From assembly GCA_965207275.1 (NCBI GenBank), contig CBDBMH010000002.1:2976001-3040000 (forward strand): a DNA stretch of 64,000 nt, written 5' to 3'. The notes under the pieces are model-generated. The model had not been told where the DNA came from. It saw only the letters and a program-made list of their open reading frames with translations, and did not search any database. Origin of the DNA: Bin22 sp965207275 (lineage in GTDB: Bacteria > Chloroflexota > Dehalococcoidia > Lucifugimonadales > UBA3495). The translations under genes were made by a program, and so were the position numbers. Shown piece after piece: positions 36,597 through 43,949 of the stretch (its first letter is position 1; each line of letters begins with the position of its first letter).

Positions 36597-37580
36597 TTAT
36601 GCGTCGTCCAGGGTTTCCCTGAGGGCCGCTTCCAGTTCCGTAAGGGTGACGAAACCCTCAAAGCGATGGTCCACCAGGCCCTCTTCGTCCAGGATGTAGA
36701 CCCAGGACTCGTTGAACCAGTGGGGGACGGAAGAGAAGCCCCATTCCTCCACGGCGGGCGCCAGGCTGGCCCGGGACAGGTCGCCCTGGATTTCGTCAGG
36801 GAAGTCGTAGATTTCGACGTGGACGAAATCGGCGCGGTCAGCATAGTCGGCCTTGAGTTCCTTGACGGTGTCCACCTGGGGGCCGCAGGTGGCGCTGGTG
36901 CAGAAGGCGGGGGAGGCGAAGACCACCACGGCGGGACGGGGGATCTCAATGGCCTGAGCCACGGTCAACTGGTACAGGTCCTCGTCGGCGCTGTAGTCGG
37001 TAGTAAGCTGCTCCACCCCGGCCACGTCGGCCAGGGTCTTGGTACGGCTCAAGGGCGGGCGTTGGCCGATAGCGGGCACCGGGGACTGCTCCACCACTTC
37101 CAGGTCAATGACGGTCTCGCCGGAAACCTCTCCGTCATCCACTGATATATTCAACTGCCAGGGGCCGGGCCGGTCGAAGGTCATGCGGGCGCTGTATGCG
37201 CCGCGTATGCCGAAGGGCCAGCCGTGGTAGATGGCGGTGGCCTCCTGGGGCACGGCTTCGCCCTGGCCCAGGAAGGTGGCGGTAACGGCGGCTTCCGGAG
37301 CCTTGATGATGGCCTTCCTGCCCACGAGGAGGAAGGAAACGCGCTGCTGGCCGGGGTTCAGTACGGTGGTCGCCAGGATGGGGTTTATGTCGCCCTGACC
37401 AGCCATCGGGTTGGCCGAGGGTCCGGCGGCGGTGGGAGCGGCGGTGGCAACCTCTTGGGCGGCCGCAGTTACCGTCGCCGCATCGGGTTCCGGCGAGGGC
37501 GCGGGTTGCGGAGCGGCGGTCGCGCAGGCCGGGGCGGCTATGGAGAAGAGGGCCAACAGGGTAAGCAACGGCCAAGCCAT
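36597..37580 (-). CDS. Thioredoxin-fold lipoprotein (Sco/TlpA-like) with a C-x4-C motif
   Basis: 327 residues from ATG 37580, chosen because it begins directly with a lipoprotein signal (MAWPLLTLLALFSIAAPAC); the longer frame back to 37766 starts with a low-complexity stretch. After a short linker comes a region resembling an immunoglobulin-like periplasmic domain (WPFGIRGAYSARMTFDRPGP). The C-terminal half is thioredoxin-like: PRPAVVVFASPAFCTSATCG. The cysteines are spaced C-x4-C, not C-x2-C. It lies directly after a larger redoxin gene and probably shares its transcript. A role in periplasmic thiol exchange or copper delivery is inference. Confidence 0.7.
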   Translation of the reverse strand: MAWPLLTLLALFSIAAPACATAAPQPAPSPEPDAATVTAAAQEVATAAPTAAGPSANPMAGQGDINPILATTVLNPGQQRVSFLLVGRKAIIKAPEAAVTATFLGQGEAVPQEATAIYHGWPFGIRGAYSARMTFDRPGPWQLNISVDDGEVSGETVIDLEVVEQSPVPAIGQRPPLSRTKTLADVAGVEQLTTDYSADEDLYQLTVAQAIEIPRPAVVVFASPAFCTSATCGPQVDTVKELKADYADRADFVHVEIYDFPDEIQGDLSRASLAPAVEEWGFSSVPHWFNESWVYILDEEGLVDHRFEGFVTLTELEAALRETLDDA

Positions 37581-37766
37581 TTTGTTGGGCAAAGGTAGGT
37601 TGGGCCATCTTGAAAGCCTGGTCTGAGCTACCCCAGGTTCGGGGTTCGCGCTTTCGTGGGAACTACGGGTTTGGGACGGATGTGGGTCGGGTGCGAGGTT
37701 CCCGATCCGCCACGGCGGCCGGGGACGACGGTCTGATGCCAGCCTGCTGATTGACGACCACCCCAT

Positions 37767-39233
37767 CTACGGACCATCCTCGTAGACGCCGAAGGTGAAG
37801 GCGAACAGGCCGAAGTTGTTGGAGTTGGAACTCATACGCAGCACCTGGCCCTGGGTATAGCCGGGGCTGTCGATTATTTCGTAGAGGCGGGGCTGCTCCA
37901 CCAGCAGGTAGGTCTCGCCGTCGTCGCCAAACCGGATATCGGCGCCGGCATTCTCCTCGGTCAGGTAGTCGCCGTCCAGGGTTATGCGCACCCGATAGGG
38001 TTCACCGGAGTTGGAGGTGAGCACGGCGTTGACGCTCTTGGCCGAGTACTTCAGGGCCAGGTAGTCTTCGTGGTTGTTGGTCAGGCGACCGTGGCGGACG
38101 TGCTCGGGTCCCACCTCCCAGGGGCCGTGGAAGAAAATGCGGTGGGGTTCCAGTTCGTGGGGGACAGCCAGAACACCGACCGAGTCCACGGCGTGGTAGT
38201 ACTCCTCCTGCACCACGTAGGGACGGTAGCCGGCCATAATGTAATTCACGTTGCGATGGTAGCCGGCGTACAGTTCGGGCGTAACCTCTCCGCCCAGGGT
38301 CCCCAGGTAGATGGGGTCCAGCTTCTGGTCTTCGGGCAGTTCGGCGTCGTCGGACAGGTCGGCTCCGGCCTCCCAAAGGAGTTGCCGAATTTCGTGCTCG
38401 GTCTCGGCGTACTTGCCCTCGCCGAAGTGGGTATAGCGGATAACGCCGTCCTGGTCGATCAAATACTTGGCGGGCCAATAGCGGTTGTTGTAGGCATCCC
38501 AGGTCTCAAAGTCGTTGTCCTGGGCTACGGGCCAGGCGATGCCGTTCTCCCGGGTGGCCTCCAGAACGTTGGTGTAGTCCTTTTCGAACTCGAACTCGGG
38601 AGTGTGGATGCCCAGGATAACCAGGCCGTCGTCGGCGTAGCGGGAATGCCACAGCTTGAGATAGGGGAAAGTGCGAATGCAGTTGACGCAGGTGTAGGTC
38701 CAGAAGTCAACCAGCACCACCTTGCCCCGCAGTTGCTCCAGGGTCAGGGGGTCGGTGTTAATCCAGGTCTGAATGCCGACGGGTTCCGCGGCCAGCGGTC
38801 CCTCGGCCCGTTCCCGTTCCACGGCCGCGGTGGGTTCGGGTTCCGCGGTTTCCGCCACCGGGTTGGCCTCAACCACGGCTGCCAGTTCCTGGACGGTGGT
38901 GGTGGCTGTGGGTTCGGGTCCGACATCGGCATCGGCGGTGGGGGCGGCTTCGGCTTCGGGCGGCGCCGGGTTATCGATGGCGCTGCCGTCCGGCTCCGGC
39001 GCCTGGGCGGTGGAAGAAGTTTGCGAGGCGGGTTCGGCCGGGGCGGCCACCGTGGGTTGGGCGAGGTTGACCGAGGGCGCGGAAGTGGGACTGACGACGG
39101 GGATGGACGTCTCCGCTTCCTCGGGCGCGCTGGGGCCACAGGCCAGGGCCAGGACCAGCAGTACGGCGGCAAGGACGGACCAGAGGAGGGGCCAATCCAC
39201 GGCGGAGGGTGCTATACGATTGAATGACGTCAC
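37767..39233 (-). CDS. Redoxin-domain lipoprotein with a DipZ-like C-terminal domain
   Basis: 488 residues from GTG 39233, with GGAG upstream. The N-terminus contains a membrane signal with LALACG (lipobox), then a low-complexity Ala/Pro/Glu linker of about 100 residues. Residues about 155-300 form a TlpA/AhpC-type thioredoxin fold: LRGKVVLVDFWTYTCVNCIR (active-site CVNC), ILGIHTPEFEFEK, and WPAKYLIDQDGVIRYTHFGEG. The rest resembles the C-terminal beta-sandwich of DipZ-like proteins. It should act outside the membrane as a thiol-disulfide oxidoreductase. It is the first gene of a two-gene unit with the protein above. Confidence 0.88.
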   Translation of the reverse strand: MTSFNRIAPSAVDWPLLWSVLAAVLLVLALACGPSAPEEAETSIPVVSPTSAPSVNLAQPTVAAPAEPASQTSSTAQAPEPDGSAIDNPAPPEAEAAPTADADVGPEPTATTTVQELAAVVEANPVAETAEPEPTAAVERERAEGPLAAEPVGIQTWINTDPLTLEQLRGKVVLVDFWTYTCVNCIRTFPYLKLWHSRYADDGLVILGIHTPEFEFEKDYTNVLEATRENGIAWPVAQDNDFETWDAYNNRYWPAKYLIDQDGVIRYTHFGEGKYAETEHEIRQLLWEAGADLSDDAELPEDQKLDPIYLGTLGGEVTPELYAGYHRNVNYIMAGYRPYVVQEEYYHAVDSVGVLAVPHELEPHRIFFHGPWEVGPEHVRHGRLTNNHEDYLALKYSAKSVNAVLTSNSGEPYRVRITLDGDYLTEENAGADIRFGDDGETYLLVEQPRLYEIIDSPGYTQGQVLRMSSNSNNFGLFAFTFGVYEDGP

Positions 39234-39426
39234 TACCTACTCCTTTTGGAGTCTTGCGTTGCGGTATCTCCGTTGACGTTAAATACGAACCGACGCCGGT
39301 TCCGGATGTTGCCCCGCCAATGCGCCAGTGTGCGGCGCCCAAGTAAATGATACCAGAGTCGGGATGGCGGAACTGCCGGGGCAGGGCGCGCGCAGGGCAA
39401 TGGCACCTCAACGACCTGTTACTCCC

Positions 39427-39590
39427 AGTCCGCCGCGGCGGGCCGAAGAGTCAAGAAGCCAACCTACAAAAGTGCTTTGGGACCATTAGCCGGGCTGGTG
39501 GGTAGGATTTTAGGCCCTTCGGCAAGCTCAGGGCGACATGACTTCTCGTCAGGGAATCTGCCTATGTTTAAGATGCGGTTGCCTTGGAGA
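39427..39590. repeat. Composite dispersed repeat, copy 1
   Basis: In order: a CCGCCGCGGCGG hairpin, CCGAAGAGTCAAGAAGCC, GGATTTTAGGCCCTTCGGC, AAGCTCAGGGCGACATGAC, and the right end TTTAAGATGCGGTTGCCTT. The same order of modules is found at 39940-40170, and partly at 51566-51769 in the other orientation. Confidence 0.75.
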
Positions 39591-39694
39591 GAGGTCCCTT
39601 CGACAGGCTCAGGGTGAGCGGAGGGGCAGGCCCGATAACGCGCCATTGCTCTCTTACAGTTCGCCCATGCTCTATCTAGAAAGGGACTCGAAAT

Positions 39695-39890
39695 CAGCAT
39701 TTTTTTGAAATCCGTGCCATTTTGGGCCGTTTTGGGCCCTTTCGTATCTGAAATCGGGCCTGGGCAGCGGTCCAACCGTCCCAGTTCCGGGCCGGCGCCC
39801 CGGCAATTTCCTATCTGTTGTCCGCTTAAGAGTGGCCCACATTCCCGATTTTCCGGGCCGTTTTGGGCCGTTTTGGGCCGCTGGGGGGGC
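39695..39890. repeat. TTTTGGGCC-rich dispersed repeat, copy 2
   Basis: After a T-run it reads CCATTTTGGGCCGTTTTGGG, then CTTTCGTATCTGAAATCGGG, and closes with GGGCCGTTTTGGGCCGTTTT at about 39858. This matches the module order of the block at 23265-23445. Confidence 0.7.
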
Positions 39891-39939
39891 CTTGCGCCCG
39901 GGGCCCTACCGCCAGAAGGAGAGGGGAGAGTTAGGCATC

Positions 39940-40170
39940 CGGAACGTTCCTTAACGAACTGTCACCCTGCGCCCTTCGGACCGGCTCAGCCTAAACTCCG
40001 CCGAAGAGTCTGGAATCCATCCTACAAGCGTGTTTGCGTTCCTGAAACCGGGCTGAGGGCCAGGATTTTAGGCCCCCGCCAAGGGCGGACGTTCCGCTTC
40101 GGCAAGCTCAGGGCGACATGACTGCTGTTCCAAGTATCAGCCTCCATTTAAGACGCGATTGCCCCGGAGA
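39940..40170. repeat. Composite dispersed repeat, copy 2
   Basis: It contains CCGAAGAGTCTGGAATCC, CCTACAAGCGTGTTTGCGTT, GGATTTTAGGCCC, GGCAAGCTCAGGGCGACATG and the end ATTTAAGACGCGATTGCCCC. The first half is an inverted relative of the interior of the 51566-51769 element (AAGCACGCTTGTAGGCTGGA). Confidence 0.7.
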
Positions 40171-40255
40171 GGGGCCCCTCCGACCCGCCACAGGCGGACG
40201 TTCCGCAGGCTCAGGATGAGCGGTTGCTGTTGCACAGGCCTGCCGGTTACGTGCC

Positions 40256-40651
40256 TCAGGTGGTGGCGAACCGGCGGGCCCAGAGGAGGCCCAGGTCGGG
40301 CCTGGGTTCCGGGGCGGGCAGGTCCCGCGCCAGCAGGCGGTCGTACTTGCTCTCCCAGGCCCAGGGCAGCAGGTTGGTCACCATGTTACGGGGGTCGGGG
40401 ATGTCCCCCGCCTCCCTGACCCTTTCCAGGTACTTGATCAGTTGCATCCAGGTGGTGAGCCGGAATCCCTGGTCGGCGATCCTGCGGATGATTTGCTGGG
40501 GCCTGGGGGGTTCCTGCCGGTCGGCCACGGCGCGGGCGTAGTCGTGGTGGACCGCTTCGGTGATGCGGCGCATGCGGTAGATGGACAGTTCCCGGTGGTA
40601 TTTGCGCTGGAGGGCGCGGATTTCTCTCCTGATTTGGCTGAGGGTTAGCAT
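40256..40651 (-). CDS. Hypothetical protein inside the repeat island
   Basis: 131 residues; AGGAG 6 bases before ATG 40651 supports this start rather than the longer frame from 40780. The product is basic and helical (MLTLSQIRREIRALQRKYHR), with a probable coiled-coil N-terminal half and the tail DPRNMVTNLLPWAWESKYDR. No motif is recognised. Repeats lie on both sides; whether the gene depends on them is unknown. Confidence 0.6.
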   Translation of the reverse strand: MLTLSQIRREIRALQRKYHRELSIYRMRRITEAVHHDYARAVADRQEPPRPQQIIRRIADQGFRLTTWMQLIKYLERVREAGDIPDPRNMVTNLLPWAWESKYDRLLARDLPAPEPRPDLGLLWARRFATT

Positions 40652-40805
40652 GGTTGGCTCCTTTAGTTGTTTCTCCAGGAAGGGGCACGTCCTTCGACCC
40701 GCCTGAGGCGGATTCCGCAAGCTCAGGACGAGCGGGGGAGGATGGCGGGCTTCTTTGAATAGTGTCCCATTTTGATTCATTTGGGCCCATTTTCACCGTG
40801 GCCCC

Positions 40806-41002
40806 CAAGGCAATAGCACTTTACTTTGAAGTCATGCTGAGCTAAGTCGAAGCATCTGAATCTGTACCCGCCAGCCAGGCATTGAGACCCAATCCACGAC
40901 TCCGAGCCAGGAGTTTAGACCCTTCGGCAAGCTCAGGGTGACTTGACCCTTTGCTGCAGGTCCTGGGGCAATTTGAAGAAGGCTTATATTACGATTGCCC
41001 TG
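40806..41002. repeat. Degraded terminal-inverted-repeat element
   Basis: The left end AAGGCAATAGCACTTTA and the right end ATATTACGATTGCCCTG flank GACCCTTCGGCAAGCTCAGG. The ends match the family consensus only in part. Confidence 0.5.
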
Positions 41003-41188
41003 CAGGGGCCGCCCCTACGGTGGGGAAAATTATGACCTACTTTGCTTCTTTTCAGGGTTTGTATTCTTATGGTGGTGGGGTGTTATGCGGGTTGGCAAGG
41101 GGGTAATGTCAGGGGAACATGGGCTTTACGAGTTGGAGTTCTGGGTCTCCTGGGCAGGCACAGTTGGCCGCATAGTCTGAACTCGGTC

Positions 41189-41386
41189 GCCAGAGTCGAC
41201 TTTCGGAGCCTCGACCGGGCTTCAGGGAAGGACTTGAGGCCCCCGCCAAGGGCGGACATTCTGCTTCGGCCCGCCAAAGGCGGACGTTCCGCTGGCTCAG
41301 GGAGACATGACCGCCGCCGCAGACCCCTGGCGGGGGCGACATGACCGCTGTTGAGATTATCAGACTCCATTCAAGACGCGATAATC
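41189..41386. repeat. Partial terminal-inverted-repeat element
   Basis: It contains two copies of the CCGCCAA-GGCGGAC hairpin module, GCTGGCTCAGGGAGACATGA, and the right end TTCAAGACGCGATAATCCTG. The left end is not recognised. Confidence 0.5.
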
Positions 41387-41443
41387 CTGGCTCGGGTTGG
41401 CAGGGATGTTTAAAGCTTTTGCTTGTGTTAAACTCTCTTAGCG

Positions 41444-41472
41444 TTTCCACCGGGCCAGGACGCACATATAAT
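41444..41472 (+). promoter_or_regulatory. Promoter of the MoxR operon
   Basis: TTTCCA at 41444-41449, a 17-base gap and TATAAT at 41467-41472, about 40 bases before the chosen start codon. Confidence 0.55.
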
Positions 41473-41512
41473 TTCCACATATAAATTCAATGTGAAAATA
41501 TCGGAGGCGGGA

Positions 41513-42469
41513 GTGCAGGAAACCACTTCCCTGGCGGCAGTAGGCCACCGGATAGTTGAAAACGTGGGCAGGGTCATCGTGGGCAAGACATCGGCCGTGC
41601 AGCAGGCCCTGGCCACCCTTATTGCCCAGGGTCACATCCTGGTGGAGGACGTGCCCGGGGTGGGCAAGACCACCCTGTCCAAGGCGCTGGCCATTTCCGT
41701 GGGATGCTCCTTCCAGCGCATCCAGTTCACGCCGGACCTGCTGCCCAGCGACGTAACGGGCATATCGGTCTATAACCAGCAGAGCGGCGACTTCAATTTT
41801 CGCCCCGGTCCGATCATGTCCCAGGTGGTGCTGGCCGACGAAATCAACCGGGCAACCCCCAAGACCCAGGCGGCCCTGCTGGAGGCCATGGAGGAACTGC
41901 AGGTAACCGTGGACGGGGTTTCCCACGTCCTAGCGCCGCCCTTCATGGTGGTGGCCACCCAGAATCCCATTGAATACGAGGGCACCTTCCCCCTGCCCGA
42001 GGCGGAACTGGACCGGTTCCTGATGCGCCTCAGCCTGGGTTATCCGGACTTCAACGAAGAAATGGCCATCATCGAGCGGCAGGAGTTGACGCATCCCATT
42101 GACTCCCTGGAACCGGTGGCCACGCCGGAGGAAGTGACCGCGCTGCAGGAAGCGGCCAAGGAAGTGTACGTGGACCGCCTGGTGCGGCAGTACATCGTGT
42201 CCCTGACCGAGTCCACGCGGAACCACCGGGACATTGCCCTGGGAGCCTCGCCCCGGGCAACGCTGGGCCTGTTCCGCATAGCCCGGGCCATGGCCCTGGT
42301 GCAGGACCGGGACTACGTTATCCCGGACGACGTGAAATCGCTGGCGCCGGGGGTGCTGTCCCACCGCCTGGTGCTATCGCCATCGGCGCGGATGCGGGGC
42401 ATCCGTTCCGACGAACTGATCAGCGACCTGTTGAACCAGATAAACGTGCCGGGAATGGCGCAGGTGTAG
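41513..42469 (+). CDS. MoxR-family AAA+ ATPase
   Basis: 318 residues from GTG 41513, which has GGAGG 5 bases upstream; an in-frame GTG at 41492 has no site. Walker A is EDVPGVGKTTLSKAL, Walker B is VVLADEINRATPKTQAALLE and sensor 1 is VVATQNPIEYEGTFPLPEAE, all typical of MoxR. These ATPases act as chaperones for von Willebrand or DUF58 partner proteins. DUF58 and transglutaminase-like genes follow in the same direction, the usual arrangement. The gap to the next gene is 130 bases. Confidence 0.95.
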   Translation: MQETTSLAAVGHRIVENVGRVIVGKTSAVQQALATLIAQGHILVEDVPGVGKTTLSKALAISVGCSFQRIQFTPDLLPSDVTGISVYNQQSGDFNFRPGPIMSQVVLADEINRATPKTQAALLEAMEELQVTVDGVSHVLAPPFMVVATQNPIEYEGTFPLPEAELDRFLMRLSLGYPDFNEEMAIIERQELTHPIDSLEPVATPEEVTALQEAAKEVYVDRLVRQYIVSLTESTRNHRDIALGASPRATLGLFRIARAMALVQDRDYVIPDDVKSLAPGVLSHRLVLSPSARMRGIRSDELISDLLNQINVPGMAQV

Positions 42470-42599
42470 GGGACAAGGGAGGGGTTTCGTACTTCCGAAA
42501 TATTAGCGCAGGCCTTCGGTCTTTCCGGTCCAGCTGACCCTGACGGCATTCTTCCCCGGTTGAGTTCCAACCTGACCTTCTAATGCAGGTAACCGGACA

Positions 42600-43949
42600 T
42601 TGAGCAAGCGGACAATCGGCATACTGATCCTCCTGACGGTGATATCCTTCTACACGCTGGGCACCGGTTTTTCCTTCTTTTACCGTTTTCTTTACGTGAT
42701 AGCCCTGGTGCTGCTTTTCGGTCTTTTCTGGGCGTGGCTGAATTTGCAGGGCCTGCAGGTGCGGCTGACGCGCCTGTCGCACCGGGGGCAGGTGGGCGGC
42801 TACCTGGACGGTCAGATACAGGTAGTCAACCGGTTCCGTTTCCCCAAGTCGTGGCTGGAAGTGCGGGAAGTTACGGACATCCCGGGTTACACCACAGGGC
42901 GAGGCATCGCCATGGTGCGGGACCAGTCCCGAAGCTGGCGCATTGAGACTTACCTGGCACGCCGGGGGGTGTTCAACACCGGCATAGTGGAAGTAACCAG
43001 CCAGGACCCCTTCGGCCTTTTCCGGCTCAGCCGCCGCTTCCTGGAATCGGAGCAGTACGTAGTCTTTCCGCCCACCGAACCGTTACCGGACCTGGACCCC
43101 CGATTCGCCTTCCTGCCGAGCGACCGACGGGTTACGCGCCGTTCGGACCATATAACTCCCGAGTCCTCGGGGGTGCGGGAATATGTCTATGGGGACAGCT
43201 TCCGGCAGATTCACTGGCCCTACACGGCGCGGATGAACAACCTGATGGTCAAGGAATTTGACATGGGCCTGTCGGCGGAAGGGTGGGTGCTCCTGGATAT
43301 GCAGCGGGGGTCCCACGTGGGCGACGACCCAGTGGACAACAGCGAGGAATTGTCGGTAAAGACAGCGGCATCGCTGCTGAGTCGTTTTGACGAGCTTTCC
43401 ATGCCCGTGGGCCTGGCGACCAACGGCGACCAGACGTGGATGATGCGGCCCGGCGCCGGCCCCGGCCACCTGGGCAACCTGCTGGAGGCCCTGGCCGGAG
43501 TGCGGGCGCGGGGCAGCGTAACCCTGGAACGATTCCTGTACGACCTGCAGCCCCACCTGAGCCGGTTCAACTCGCTGACGGTGGTAACACCCTCGCGCAG
43601 GACCGAGTGGATACCGGCGCTGAACAGCCTGCGCCGCGATGGGGTAAACGTAGCGGTGGTGTACGTGGAGCCGACGGACTTCGGAGCCACCGCGGAAGTT
43701 CAATCACCCCTGGACTTTCTCTTTTCCAACGATATACCGGTCTACCGCGTGCGTCGGGGGCAATCCCTGAACGAAGCGCTGAGCATGACCGTCTATGACC
43801 AGCCCTATCCTTTCATCGCGCCGCCGCCGGGCGCCGGAGCAGAGGAATCCGACAGCGGGTCCGAGAACGGGTCCGCTTCGGGGTCACCCCCGGTCCAGTT
43901 TGCCTACCAGGGCACGGACGACTCTACCCAGCGGGGGGTGTCGACGTGA
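42600..43949 (+). CDS. DUF58 domain membrane protein
   Basis: 449 residues from TTG 42600 (AGGT-type site). Two membrane helices occur at about 5-45 (ILILLTVISFYTLGTGFSFF...), followed by the DUF58 region with its signature PESSGVREYVYGDSFRQIHW and a vWA-like fold with the MIDAS-like stretch LDMQRGSH. The last 40 residues are Ser/Gly-rich. It is the usual partner of MoxR ATPases. Its stop overlaps the start of the next gene by 4 bases. Confidence 0.9.
   Translation: MSKRTIGILILLTVISFYTLGTGFSFFYRFLYVIALVLLFGLFWAWLNLQGLQVRLTRLSHRGQVGGYLDGQIQVVNRFRFPKSWLEVREVTDIPGYTTGRGIAMVRDQSRSWRIETYLARRGVFNTGIVEVTSQDPFGLFRLSRRFLESEQYVVFPPTEPLPDLDPRFAFLPSDRRVTRRSDHITPESSGVREYVYGDSFRQIHWPYTARMNNLMVKEFDMGLSAEGWVLLDMQRGSHVGDDPVDNSEELSVKTAASLLSRFDELSMPVGLATNGDQTWMMRPGAGPGHLGNLLEALAGVRARGSVTLERFLYDLQPHLSRFNSLTVVTPSRRTEWIPALNSLRRDGVNVAVVYVEPTDFGATAEVQSPLDFLFSNDIPVYRVRRGQSLNEALSMTVYDQPYPFIAPPPGAGAEESDSGSENGSASGSPPVQFAYQGTDDSTQRGVST

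Larger units (their letters stand above)
39234..40255. other. Repeat island, left part
   Basis: About 1 kb without a supported gene. It is made largely of the repeats listed at 39427-39590, 39695-39890 and 39940-40170. The leftward redoxin gene's promoter should lie near 39240-39360. Confidence 0.6.
40652..41443. other. Repeat island, right part
   Basis: No gene is supported. Degraded TIR-type elements lie at 40806-41002 and 41189-41386, and CCCATTTTGATTCATTTGGG at 40767 may be an eroded TTTTGGGCC repeat. Confidence 0.5.

Noticed and set aside
37581..37766. N-terminal extension of the C-x4-C lipoprotein back to an ATG directly after the previous stop
   Set aside because: The 62 residues are low-complexity, without a signal, and would bury the lipoprotein signal.
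40806..41002. CTTCGGCAAGCTCAGGGTGAC copies considered as a CRISPR array
   Set aside because: Copies are scattered over tens of kilobases and embedded in TIR-type elements.
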